A DNA stretch of 29,477 nucleotides from HTCC5015 sp051747425 (GTDB taxonomy: Bacteria; Pseudomonadota; Gammaproteobacteria; HTCC5015), in the NCBI GenBank assembly GCA_051747425.1, contig JBNJGD010000021.1, positions 1 to 29,477 on the forward strand, written 5' to 3'. The stretch's first letter is position 1, and every line of letters begins with the position of its first letter. The notes beneath the pieces are model-generated. The model was given only the letters and a program-made list of their open reading frames with translations. It was not told the DNA's origin and did no database searches. Of this stretch, positions 15,734-22,282 are shown piece by piece. A program made the translations under genes and the position numbers.

Positions 15734-17224
15734 TCAGGAGCTGCAGGAGACGGACAGCCCCGCCGCCCAGTCGGGTGGCAGGTCGGCGTAATGGGCGTGT
15801 TCGGGCTGCTCGTCGAAGGGTCGACTCAACACCTCACAGAGGCGCTCGACTTCGCTGAAATCGCCGTCGTCCCTGGCGCGTTGAATGGCGATTTCGGCCA
15901 GGTGATTGCGCAGTACATAGCGCGGATTGGTCTGGCGCATGGCCGCTCTGCGCCGCTCGCCATCGCTGTATTCCGACAGCAATCGGGCGCGGTAACCGTC
16001 CAGCCACTCGGTGGCCGCCTTGCGATCGGCAAATTCATCGAGTACCGCCTGCCCCTCGGCCTTCTGCGTCTCGTCAAAATCGCACAGGGCACGGAAAAAG
16101 CGGGTGTAGTCCGTGCCCTGGCTCTGCAGCAACTTGAAACAGGCGGTGTAGAGGCGATCGTCGCCTTCGCGCCCCTCCGCCAAGCCGAACTTGGCCCGCA
16201 GGCGCTCGCCGTAGGCCCGTTCGAACTCGTCCGGGTAGTGATCGAGGATGGCCCGTGCCCTCTCCTCGCCCAGCTGGGGTAGAAAACAGCTGATAAAGGC
16301 CACCAGATTCCAGTGGCCCACCGCCGGCTGCTGGCTGTAGGCGTAGCGCCCGGCGTGGTCGCTGTGGTTGCAGATGTGCTGGGGATCGTAGGCGTCGAGA
16401 AAGCCGTAGGGGCCGTAGTCGATAGTCAGCCCCAACAGCGACATGTTGTCGGTGTTCATCACGCCGTGGCAAAAGCCCACCGCCTGCCAGTCGGCCATCA
16501 ACTCCGCCGTGCGCCGGACAACCTCGTGGAGCATATTGACCAACGGTTCATCGCTGGCAGCGGCTTTGGGAAACCAGTGCTCGATGGCGAAGTCGGTAAG
16601 CCTTTGGAGCGCTTCGTGCTCGCCGCGATGGTAGTAGTACTCAAAGCTGCCAAAGCGCAAGTGACTGGGGGCCACGCGAATAAGGGTGGCGGCGGTTTCG
16701 ATCTGCTCGCGCTGGACCGCTTCGTTCGACTGGAACAATGCCAGGGCGCGAGTGGTGGGAATGCCCAGGCCGTGCATGGCCTCGGAGCACAGGTATTCGC
16801 GAATGGTGGAACGCAACACCGCGCGGCCATCGCCCATGCGCGAGTACGGCGTCAGCCCGCCTCCCTTGAGCTGCAGCTCGCGATGCTGACCATCGGCGCT
16901 GCGCAACTCTGCCACCAGAGCCGCCCGCCCATCGCCCAGCTGCGGCACCCAGACGCCAAACTGGTGCCCGGCGTAGCGCTGAGCCACGGGAGTATAACCG
17001 GGCCACACCCGCTGTCCCGACAAAGCCTCTATCAATGTGCCGTCGACCTCGGCCTCGCTCCGCTCAGCGGGCAAACCCAGTGTCCCCGCCATGGACGCGT
17101 TCCAAACAGCCAGGCGCGACTCTGTGGGCGGCGCCAGATTCACTGCAGTAAAGCTGGGCTCGCCGTAATCGGCACACCAGGGTTCGAGGGTCAGGGAGTC
17201 AACAACAGAAGCCATAAAAATCAT
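15734..17224 (-). CDS. selO: Protein adenylyltransferase SelO (YdiU)
   Basis: The 496-residue pseudokinase-fold enzyme transfers AMP from ATP to protein hydroxyls in response to redox stress. Key regions are LQLKGGGLTPYSRMGDGRA (117-135, the nucleotide site), FCHGVMNTDN (251-260, metal-binding Asn and Asp) and IDYGPYGFLD (268-277, the DFG-like Asp). The protein ends VSCSS, with Cys494 where animal SelO has selenocysteine. A second ATG at 17215 would give MASVVDSL. The 45-residue gene and the Fur-box promoter lie upstream on the same strand. Confidence 0.92.
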   Translation of the reverse strand: MIFMASVVDSLTLEPWCADYGEPSFTAVNLAPPTESRLAVWNASMAGTLGLPAERSEAEVDGTLIEALSGQRVWPGYTPVAQRYAGHQFGVWVPQLGDGRAALVAELRSADGQHRELQLKGGGLTPYSRMGDGRAVLRSTIREYLCSEAMHGLGIPTTRALALFQSNEAVQREQIETAATLIRVAPSHLRFGSFEYYYHRGEHEALQRLTDFAIEHWFPKAAASDEPLVNMLHEVVRRTAELMADWQAVGFCHGVMNTDNMSLLGLTIDYGPYGFLDAYDPQHICNHSDHAGRYAYSQQPAVGHWNLVAFISCFLPQLGEERARAILDHYPDEFERAYGERLRAKFGLAEGREGDDRLYTACFKLLQSQGTDYTRFFRALCDFDETQKAEGQAVLDEFADRKAATEWLDGYRARLLSEYSDGERRRAAMRQTNPRYVLRNHLAEIAIQRARDDGDFSEVERLCEVLSRPFDEQPEHAHYADLPPDWAAGLSVSCSS

Positions 17225-17258
17225 TATGGACTACCGGGGCAGGCCGGGTCATCCTTGT

Positions 17259-17396
17259 CTATGCCGTGGCGCGACTCAACAATACGGAGTGGTCTTGAGG
17301 GGAATCGATCGGGAAAGACGAATACTCGACATAGAAGAACGCCAGTGTCAGCAAAACCGCCAGCAACCAGGCAGAAACGGGACAGTAACGCCACAT
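17259..17396 (-). CDS. Small membrane protein (45 residues)
   Basis: An ATG at 17396 follows a strong ribosome site (GGGGGAG, 4 bases away). It opens a 45-codon frame starting MWRYCPVSAW, with a single hydrophobic helix at about residues 8-24, then a polar tail ending SRATA. I recognise no family. The stop is 34 bases before the selO ATG. Its ribosome site begins two bases after the T run of the sRNA terminator, so it could be reached by read-through from the Fur-box promoter. Confidence 0.6.
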   Translation of the reverse strand: MWRYCPVSAWLLAVLLTLAFFYVEYSSFPIDSPQDHSVLLSRATA

Positions 17397-17408
17397 AAGC
17401 TCCCCCTG

Positions 17409-17434
17409 AAAAAAATGCCGGGGCGAACCCCGGC
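17409..17434 (-). terminator. Intrinsic terminator of the predicted sRNA
   Basis: On the minus strand GCCGGGG-TTCG-CCCCGGC is a perfect 7-bp stem with a stable UUCG loop. It is followed by A and seven T. Confidence 0.85.
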
Positions 17435-17502
17435 GAAAGCGACTGTGGAGATAAGATGTCTATTCAAGTTCAACCGAATGGTTCGATCTCCCCGAAAGAC
17501 GC
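17409..17502 (-). ncRNA. Predicted Fur-repressed small RNA (RyhB/PrrF-like layout)
   Basis: The minus strand carries TTGACA-16-TATCAT with a Fur box laid over the -10. An RNA of about 94 nt follows and ends at a perfect UUCG-loop terminator with seven U. Size and layout match iron-starvation sRNAs such as RyhB (90 nt). The RNA has no ATG or convincing reading frame. A small AACC-ATTC-GGTT hairpin lies near the 5' side. It is followed by a mostly unpaired stretch, GACATCTTATCTCCACAGTC, which loosely recalls the GACAT...CACA...GCTT core RyhB uses to pair with targets. The similarity is short and may be chance. When iron is scarce, Fur release would turn it on. Confidence 0.65.
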
Positions 17503-17507
17503 TGTTA

Positions 17508-17535
17508 ATGATAACGATTATTATTTACATGTCAA
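17508..17535 (-). promoter_or_regulatory. Sigma-70 promoter of the sRNA
   Basis: TTGACA (17535-17530) is a perfect -35 box. After 16 bases comes TATCAT (17513-17508), 5 of 6 to TATAAT. Transcription should begin near 17502. Confidence 0.75.
17509..17523. promoter_or_regulatory. Fur box 1
   Basis: TGATAACGATTATTA matches 12 of 14 specified bases of the 7-1-7 Fur consensus TGATAATnATTATCA. In the older 19-mer alignment (17504-17522) it matches 15 of 19. It covers the -10 of the sRNA promoter. Confidence 0.75.
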
Positions 17536-17542
17536 CACTGTT

Positions 17543-17557
17543 TGAGAATTGTTTTCA
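17543..17557. promoter_or_regulatory. Fur box 2 (weaker)
   Basis: TGAGAATTGTTTTCA matches 11 of 14 specified bases of the 7-1-7 Fur consensus. It lies upstream of the sRNA -35, towards the divergent gene at 17597, whose transcription it may also affect. Confidence 0.45.
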
Positions 17558-17596
17558 TTTAACCCAAAAAGCGCCGACTCTGGCACACTTTGCCCC

Positions 17597-18064
17597 ATGA
17601 ACAAGGCCCTGATTGAAGATCTGGCGGCACTGGTGGAAAAGGCCGCCCCCGAGTCCCTGTTGATGATCGACAACGACCATCACCGCAGTGAGTGCCCGAA
17701 CGCCCTGTTCGAGACCGCCAGGGTGCTCGAACAGCCCGGCGACTGGCGCGCGCTGGAATCCCTGGAGCGGGCCGAACTGGCCGTTACCCTGGGTGAGTTT
17801 GCCGCCATGGATCGGACTGTGGCAGAGACCTTTCTCGGCCGCCTTCGCGACCTCAAGAGCCGCCGCCTGCTGTGCGCCCTGCCCTCGGCCGGCACATTCG
17901 GTAAAACCGACATGATCGCCCTGGGCCTGACCGAGCTGCAACGCTACCGCGACCCCGACTGGACGCTCTACGAATTCAATATCCACTCCTACAAACAAGT
18001 CCCCGACTGGCTCAACAGCCGCTTCTGGGCCAACCCCGAGCTCTGGGGCAAATACCGCTGGTGA
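17597..18064 (+). CDS. DUF6231-like protein
   Basis: The 155-residue soluble protein starts at the ATG at 17597 (MNKALIEDLAALV). The ending WLNSRFWANPELWGKYRW and the LGLTELQRYRDPDWTLYEFNIHSYK block recall a conserved proteobacterial family of unknown function (DUF6231, by memory). The layout, LLMIDND near residue 23 and then a central helix-rich part, vaguely recalls a Rossmann-like or methyltransferase remnant without an AdoMet loop. It is divergent from the sRNA, with both Fur boxes in the shared gap, so iron control is possible. Confidence 0.7.
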   Translation: MNKALIEDLAALVEKAAPESLLMIDNDHHRSECPNALFETARVLEQPGDWRALESLERAELAVTLGEFAAMDRTVAETFLGRLRDLKSRRLLCALPSAGTFGKTDMIALGLTELQRYRDPDWTLYEFNIHSYKQVPDWLNSRFWANPELWGKYRW

Positions 18065-18066
18065 GG

Positions 18067-18310
18067 TGGGCGGCTTCGCCGCATTGGCTTTGGTGAAATA
18101 AAACACAGAGGGCACAGAGATAACTGTAGGAGCGGCGCCCCCGCCGCGACAAAAGATGATGCCCCTGTCGGCCCGAGGGCGAGCCTCCTACAGCGCCGTT
18201 GGTCACAGAAAGATTCCGGAAAACTCTGTGATCTCTGTGGATACTCTGTGCGCTCTGTGTTCCAGGGCCAAGTGGATAACCCACCAAAGCCAATGCGGCG
18301 AAGCCGCCCA
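18067..18310. repeat. 244-bp MITE-like composite with perfect 29-bp terminal inverted repeats
   Basis: The ends 18067-18095 and 18282-18310 are exact inverted copies (TGGGCGGCTTCGCCGCATTG..., family D). Nested inside are CACAGAG arms (18101-18124 and 18223-18261). Inside those are GTAGGAG palindromes in opposite orientation (18125-18152 and 18168-18193). The element starts 2 bases after the DUF6231 stop. I find no target-site duplication and no reading frame for a transposase. Confidence 0.75.
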
Positions 18311-18347
18311 TCAGAAAACCGGGTTATGCACTGCCCGGCGCTGTCGC

Positions 18348-18353
18348 TATAAT
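18348..18353 (+). promoter_or_regulatory. -10 box of a probable leaderless promoter
   Basis: A perfect TATAAT lies 6 bases before the ATG at 18360, so transcription would start at or next to the start codon. The -35 region (TTATGC at 18324-18329) is poor, and no ribosome site precedes the ATG. Confidence 0.55.
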
Positions 18354-18359
18354 GCCGCC

Positions 18360-19238
18360 ATGAGTTCACTGAAACAGCGCATGGCCGATAACGGCTTTGA
18401 GTCCAACGAGTCCTACGATTTTGTTCTGAAGGCCCTGCGCCACCCCCAGGAGCGGGTGATTCCCTGCCTGAATGTGGAGGGCGACGGCGGTCGTCGAAAA
18501 ACCGCTTTTGCCACCGCCCTGGCCCACGCCATCGACGGCGTCGAACACCACTTCTACCACGATTTCAGTCAGGAAGAGCCACCGGCACCGCCGGTCACTG
18601 TCAAAGTAGACGACGAGGACGAGGGCACCGAGGAACCGCCCGTGCCCGCGCTGGATCGCGTGATGTGCGACGCCTGCGCCCACTCCGAGGGCGACCCCAC
18701 GGTGCTGATTCTGGACCAGCTGCACCTGGCCGATTTCAAGGACCAGATCCGCCTCTACCAGTTTCTCTCCAGCCACGAGTGGCCCTTTCGCGACACGATC
18801 TTTACCGCCAACTACCGCAACCTGTTGGTATTTATCGTCTCCGAGGAGCCGGTCTACCACTCGCTGCAAAAGCAGAGTTTCCGCGTCTGGGTAGACGCCT
18901 GGTCGGACAAGGAAGTCGACTGGACCCCCGAGGATTTCGGCCTGCCGCGGGACATCCAGCCGGTGATGGACGCCCTGGGCGAGCTGTTCCAACGCCTGGA
19001 AATCACGCCCACCTTCAGCGAGTACCAGAAAATCCTGCGCGACATTCCCCGCGTCGTGCACACCGGTGAGGATCTGGCCAACACGGTGTTTGGCTGGACC
19101 GAGGGCGTTCACCGCCCGCGCCTGCGCGCCCCGGAAATACAATATGTGATCGATGAGTCGGTCATGCCCGCCATCGAGCGCTACATCGGCGTCGAGGACA
19201 TCGGCGACATTCCCCCACCCCCGGACCACGAGGACTGA
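18360..19238 (+). CDS. P-loop-like hypothetical protein
   Basis: The product has 292 residues from the ATG at 18360 (MSSLKQRMADNG). CLNVEGDGGRRKTAFATALA (about 39-58) resembles a Walker A loop, but the residue before Lys-Thr is Arg instead of Gly. TVLILDQLHLADF (about 116-128) looks like Walker B with Asp. This suggests a small AAA/STAND-like ATPase or a degenerate one. An acidic Pro-rich insert (about residues 75-100) separates the two. I do not recognise the family. The BolA gene follows after 6 bases. Confidence 0.75.
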   Translation: MSSLKQRMADNGFESNESYDFVLKALRHPQERVIPCLNVEGDGGRRKTAFATALAHAIDGVEHHFYHDFSQEEPPAPPVTVKVDDEDEGTEEPPVPALDRVMCDACAHSEGDPTVLILDQLHLADFKDQIRLYQFLSSHEWPFRDTIFTANYRNLLVFIVSEEPVYHSLQKQSFRVWVDAWSDKEVDWTPEDFGLPRDIQPVMDALGELFQRLEITPTFSEYQKILRDIPRVVHTGEDLANTVFGWTEGVHRPRLRAPEIQYVIDESVMPAIERYIGVEDIGDIPPPPDHED

Positions 19239-19244
19239 GGCAAT

Positions 19245-19490
19245 ATGAATCAACCCGCCAGTAACCAAGAAGCTCAAGCCCTGCTCGAACGCGCCCTGCC
19301 CGACGCCGAAGTGCGCGTGGAAGGCGACGGCTACAAATACGAAGCCCTGGTCATCAGCACCGATTTCGAGGGCCTTAGCACCATTCAACGCCACAAAAAG
19401 GTCTACGCTGCCCTGGGTGAACTGATCACCGGCGGGGCCCTCCACGCCCTGACCATCAAGGCCAAAACCCCGGAGGAGGCGCAGTCGTGA
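19245..19490 (+). CDS. BolA/IbaG family protein
   Basis: The 81-residue protein has the BolA fold: EVRVEGDGYKYEALVIST, then FEGLSTIQRHKKVYAALGE and GGALHALTIKAKTPEEA. The HAL histidine and the TPEE ending favour the IbaG (YrbA) branch. These proteins partner monothiol glutaredoxins in Fe-S handling and stress. It overlaps the next start by 4 bases (GTGA). Confidence 0.88.
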   Translation: MNQPASNQEAQALLERALPDAEVRVEGDGYKYEALVISTDFEGLSTIQRHKKVYAALGELITGGALHALTIKAKTPEEAQS

Positions 19491-19945
19491 GCGAGTCCCA
19501 CTACCGCGCCCTGGAAGCCATGTGCCTGTCGGCACCGATCAACGACTGGTACCGCCCCCATCTGGAGATAGGCGAGGGCTGCGCCACCATGACCATCGAT
19601 GTGCGCGAGGATTTTTTCCACCCAGCCGGCGCCGTCCACGGCGCGGTCTATTTCAAGCTGCTCGACGACGCCGCCTTCTTTGCCGCCAACTCCCTGGAGC
19701 CCGAGGTGTTTGTCCTGACCACCAGCTTCACCACCTATCTGACCCGCCCGGTCAGCAGCGGCAAAATGCGCGCCGAGGGCCGCGTGGTCAACCGCAACAA
19801 AAGCCAGTGGATCGCCGAGGCGGTGGTCTTCGACAGTGAGGACCGGGAAATCGCCCGCGGCAGCGGCTGCTTTGTCCGCAGCAAGGTGCGCCTGGATGGC
19901 ATTGCCGGCTACGCCAACGCCATCAGTCAGGCCGGGGCAGACTAG
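19487..19945 (+). CDS. Hotdog-fold PaaI-like thioesterase
   Basis: The 152-residue protein has the PaaI/YbgC-type hotdog helix, FFHPAGAVHGAVYFKLLDDAAFFAAN (43-68), with His-Gly at the active-site turn. The strand region TTSFTTYLTRPVSSGKMRAEGRVVNRNKSQW follows. It probably hydrolyses an acyl-CoA thioester. A GTG start is supported by GGAGGAGG upstream and the 4-base overlap with the BolA gene. The three genes from 18360 appear to be one operon. Confidence 0.85.
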   Translation: MSESHYRALEAMCLSAPINDWYRPHLEIGEGCATMTIDVREDFFHPAGAVHGAVYFKLLDDAAFFAANSLEPEVFVLTTSFTTYLTRPVSSGKMRAEGRVVNRNKSQWIAEAVVFDSEDREIARGSGCFVRSKVRLDGIAGYANAISQAGAD

Positions 19946-20121
19946 AGCTTTTCTTCCAGCTTCATCTGCGCCCGAAGCGAAAGGTCATCAAACTTTTCCA
20001 GACTGACAAAAAACCATTCCAGCAACACCAGCAGAACCATCAGGGACTGCTGTCTGGTGGCATCCAGCCGCTTGGTAGAGGAGTTATCAGGCCTGATGAA
20101 AACGGCACTGGGCTGATTCAT
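19942..20121 (-). CDS. Small hypothetical protein (59 residues)
   Basis: The ATG at 20121 has GGAGG 7 bases upstream and gives a product starting MNQPSAVFIRPDNS. A hydrophobic stretch (about 26-40, LMVLLVLLEWFFVSL) is followed by a charged amphipathic tail. It may be a peripheral or single-pass membrane peptide. Its stop overlaps the stop of the thioesterase gene, which runs the other way, by 3 bases. No family is recognised. Confidence 0.55.
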   Translation of the reverse strand: MNQPSAVFIRPDNSSTKRLDATRQQSLMVLLVLLEWFFVSLEKFDDLSLRAQMKLEEKL

Positions 20122-20192
20122 GTCACGGCCTCCTGGTCGATCAAAGAAACCGAGTCTGCAGTCGGAAAATGACAATGGTGACTCAGCAAGAT

Positions 20193-20217
20193 GACAAGCT
20201 GTTGACGCTGGCTTGTC
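20193..20217. repeat. Inverted repeat GACAAGC-11-GCTTGTC
   Basis: The repeat has perfect 7-bp arms in the gap between the small gene at 20121 and the glycosyltransferase stop. It could be a terminator stem without a T run or an operator for the small gene. Confidence 0.4.
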
Positions 20218-20235
20218 GTCTGCCGCCCCGGATTA

Positions 20236-21288
20236 CTACTGCCTCATAGGGCTTAAGGCCGACTCGGTACTATTTTGTTGAGTGGCAGGCACCATCTGAT
20301 CCAGCAGAAAGCCCGCCGTGCTGGCCCAGTCGTTCTCCCTGGCCTGTCGGATGCAGTCTTCGCGATTCAGTGCCTCGGCCCGTTGGATTGCCGTCAACAG
20401 GTCGCGGTCCATGGCGCCCGTCACGCCGGGGCGAATCACATCCAGCGGGCCGCTCACCGGAAAGGCGGCCACCGGCGTGCCACAGGCCATGGCCTCGAGC
20501 ATCACCACGCCGTAGGTGTCGGTGAGGGAGGGAAAGACAAACACATCGGCGGCGGCAAAATAGCGGGCCAGCTCGCGTCCCTGGCGGAAGCCGGCAAAGT
20601 GGACATCGGGAAACTCCCGCTCCAGCCGGGCCCGTGACGGACCATCACCCACCACGACCTTGTGACCGGGATAGTCCACCTCGAGAAAAGCGCGCAGGTT
20701 TTTCTCCGGCGCCACTCGCCCCACATAGAGCGCGATGGGACCGTCCAGATGACTCAGGGGGTTGGCCTCGCCGGTCTCCAGTGGCCTGAAGACAGTAGTA
20801 TCGACGCCCCGCGACCAGGTCACCACCCGTTCAAAGCCCCAGCCCTCCAGCTCCCGTCGAACGCTGTCGGTGGCCACCAGCACGCGCCTGGAGCGGGCGT
20901 GGAATGCGCGCATAACGCGATAACCAAAGGCCACCGTAACAAAGGGAAAACGGGCGTGGGTGTACTCGGGAAAGCGGGTGTGAAAGGCGGAGGTAAAACG
21001 CATGCCCCGTCGGGATAAATAATGACGCGCCGCCAATCCCAGCGGTCCCTCGGTGACAATGTGGACGCGATCCGGCTGGAAGCGGTCGATCATACCGCTC
21101 ACTTTCCAGACATTTACCGAGAGCCGGATCTCGGGATAAGTCGGCATGGGGAGGGTGTAAAACTGGCCCGGTTCAATCACCTTCACTTCGTGTCCCCGGG
21201 CTTTGAGCGTCTCAATCACAGTGCCCATGGTGGTGACCACGCCGTTGATCTGCGGGTACCAGGCATCCGTTACAAACAACAACTTCAC
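20236..21288 (-). CDS. GT4-family glycosyltransferase (Agt-like)
   Basis: The 350-residue GT-B enzyme has an N-terminal acceptor domain (LLFVTDAWYPQINGVVTT, then AFHTRFPEY at 101-109). The C-terminal donor domain has YVGRVAPEKN (188-197) and VFPSLTDTYGVVMLEAMACGTPV (251-273). The latter is the family's acidic-x7-Glu motif, with Asp257 in place of the first Glu. Relatives transfer hexoses to diacylglycerol or phosphatidylinositol. It overlaps the PlcP-like stop by 4 bases (ATGA), matching the plcP-agt pair of marine bacteria that replace phospholipids with glycolipids. Acceptor specificity is inferred from this neighbour. Confidence 0.85.
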   Translation of the reverse strand: MKLLFVTDAWYPQINGVVTTMGTVIETLKARGHEVKVIEPGQFYTLPMPTYPEIRLSVNVWKVSGMIDRFQPDRVHIVTEGPLGLAARHYLSRRGMRFTSAFHTRFPEYTHARFPFVTVAFGYRVMRAFHARSRRVLVATDSVRRELEGWGFERVVTWSRGVDTTVFRPLETGEANPLSHLDGPIALYVGRVAPEKNLRAFLEVDYPGHKVVVGDGPSRARLEREFPDVHFAGFRQGRELARYFAAADVFVFPSLTDTYGVVMLEAMACGTPVAAFPVSGPLDVIRPGVTGAMDRDLLTAIQRAEALNREDCIRQARENDWASTAGFLLDQMVPATQQNSTESALSPMRQ

Positions 21289-22142
21289 AGTATTTGTTCC
21301 AGCTTCAGTGACCGAATCAGCGCCACTTCGTCTACTGCCTCGGACTCCACTGCCTGCGCAGGCACTCCCTGCTGACTGCGCGCCCAGTTCAGGATTTTGA
21401 TCTGTCCCTGCTCGTCTTCGCCCAGTGCCGTACAGGATTCCACCCAGTCACCGCAGTTCATGTAGCTCACCTCGCCAATGTCCCGGATTTCGGCGTGGTG
21501 AATATGGCCGCAAACCACCCCGTCATAACCGCCGGACTCGGCCGTGTGCGCCAGGGAGTGTTCAAACTCGGCAACAAAATTCATCGCCGTCTTGACCCGC
21601 TTCTTGAGGAACGCCGAGAGCGACCAGTAGCCATATCCCAAACGGGCGCGGTAGCGATTGAAGACGGCATTGAGATGAATAATGTTGTCATAGGCCGTGC
21701 TGCCCACTGCCGACAACCAACTATGACAGCGGGTGACCGCATCAAACTGGTCGCCGTGGATTACCAGCAGTTGTCGGCCGTCGGCGGTTTCGTGCACCAC
21801 CTCGTCCACCAATTCGATGTTGCCAAAGTTCCGGCCCGAGTAGCGGCGCAGAAATTCATCGTGGTTGCCGGTCACCAACACCACCCGTGTGCCGTTTTTG
21901 GAGAGCGTCAGTATTTTGCGTATGACATTGGTGTGGGACTGGGGCCAGTAGAGGCGACTCTTCAAAGCCCAGCCATCAATGATATCGCCCACCAGATACA
22001 GCGTGTCGCAACTGTGATGGCGGAGAAAGTCGTTGAGAAACTCGGCCTGGCAGCCCTTCGTGCCCAAATGGACATCGGAAATCCAGAGACTGCGGTAATG
22101 GCGTTTGTGGATGGCAATTTTGTTGTCGCGATGCTGTGTCAT
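21285..22142 (-). CDS. plcP: PlcP-like metallophosphoesterase (LpxH-related)
   Basis: The 285-residue calcineurin-type phosphoesterase shows every metal motif: SDVHLG (22-27), VGDIID (51-56), GNHD (92-95), IHGD (128-131) and GHIHHA (212-217). Automatic annotation would call it UDP-2,3-diacylglucosamine diphosphatase. The close pairing with a GT4 enzyme and the Pho-type promoter instead point to PlcP, which cleaves head groups from phosphatidylethanolamine or -glycerol during phosphate starvation to give diacylglycerol. The ATG at 22142 has AAGGAAGGG upstream; the open frame beyond it runs through the promoter. An LpxH paralogue role is the main alternative. Confidence 0.75.
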   Translation of the reverse strand: MTQHRDNKIAIHKRHYRSLWISDVHLGTKGCQAEFLNDFLRHHSCDTLYLVGDIIDGWALKSRLYWPQSHTNVIRKILTLSKNGTRVVLVTGNHDEFLRRYSGRNFGNIELVDEVVHETADGRQLLVIHGDQFDAVTRCHSWLSAVGSTAYDNIIHLNAVFNRYRARLGYGYWSLSAFLKKRVKTAMNFVAEFEHSLAHTAESGGYDGVVCGHIHHAEIRDIGEVSYMNCGDWVESCTALGEDEQGQIKILNWARSQQGVPAQAVESEAVDEVALIRSLKLEQIL

Positions 22143-22161
22143 GGGCCCTTCCTTTTTGCCC

Positions 22162-22217
22162 AGTATGGAAAGGTCGAATGACACCATCGCTGCAGGAAAG
22201 TGACAGAACACTGACGC
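22162..22217 (-). promoter_or_regulatory. Pho box array and -10 for the plcP-agt operon
   Basis: On the minus strand four 7-base half-sites follow one another at exact 11-bp steps: GCGTCAG (22217-22211), CTGTCAC (22206-22200), CTGCAGC (22195-22189) and GTGTCAT (22184-22178). After 10 bases comes CATACT (22167-22162) as a -10. PhoB sites have this spacing (CTGTCAT repeats 11 bp apart, 10 bp before the -10). The outer two half-sites are weaker. Confidence 0.6.
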
Positions 22218-22220
22218 GAT

Positions 22221-22260
22221 CTGTCACACATCGTTCACGCACTCGACATGCACCCTTCAC
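22221..22260 (+). promoter_or_regulatory. Possible Pho half-sites for the PAP2 gene
   Basis: On the plus strand CTGTCAC (22221), CGTTCAC (22232), TCGACAT (22243) and CCTTCAC (22254) also recur every 11 bp. No good -10 follows, so this side is less secure. Confidence 0.35.
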
Positions 22261-22282
22261 AGCCAGCTGTCATCGTGCCAGC

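Noticed and set aside
17226..17600. A 124-codon plus-strand frame across the Fur/sRNA region
   Set aside because: It runs through the terminator, promoter and Fur boxes and has no protein-like composition.
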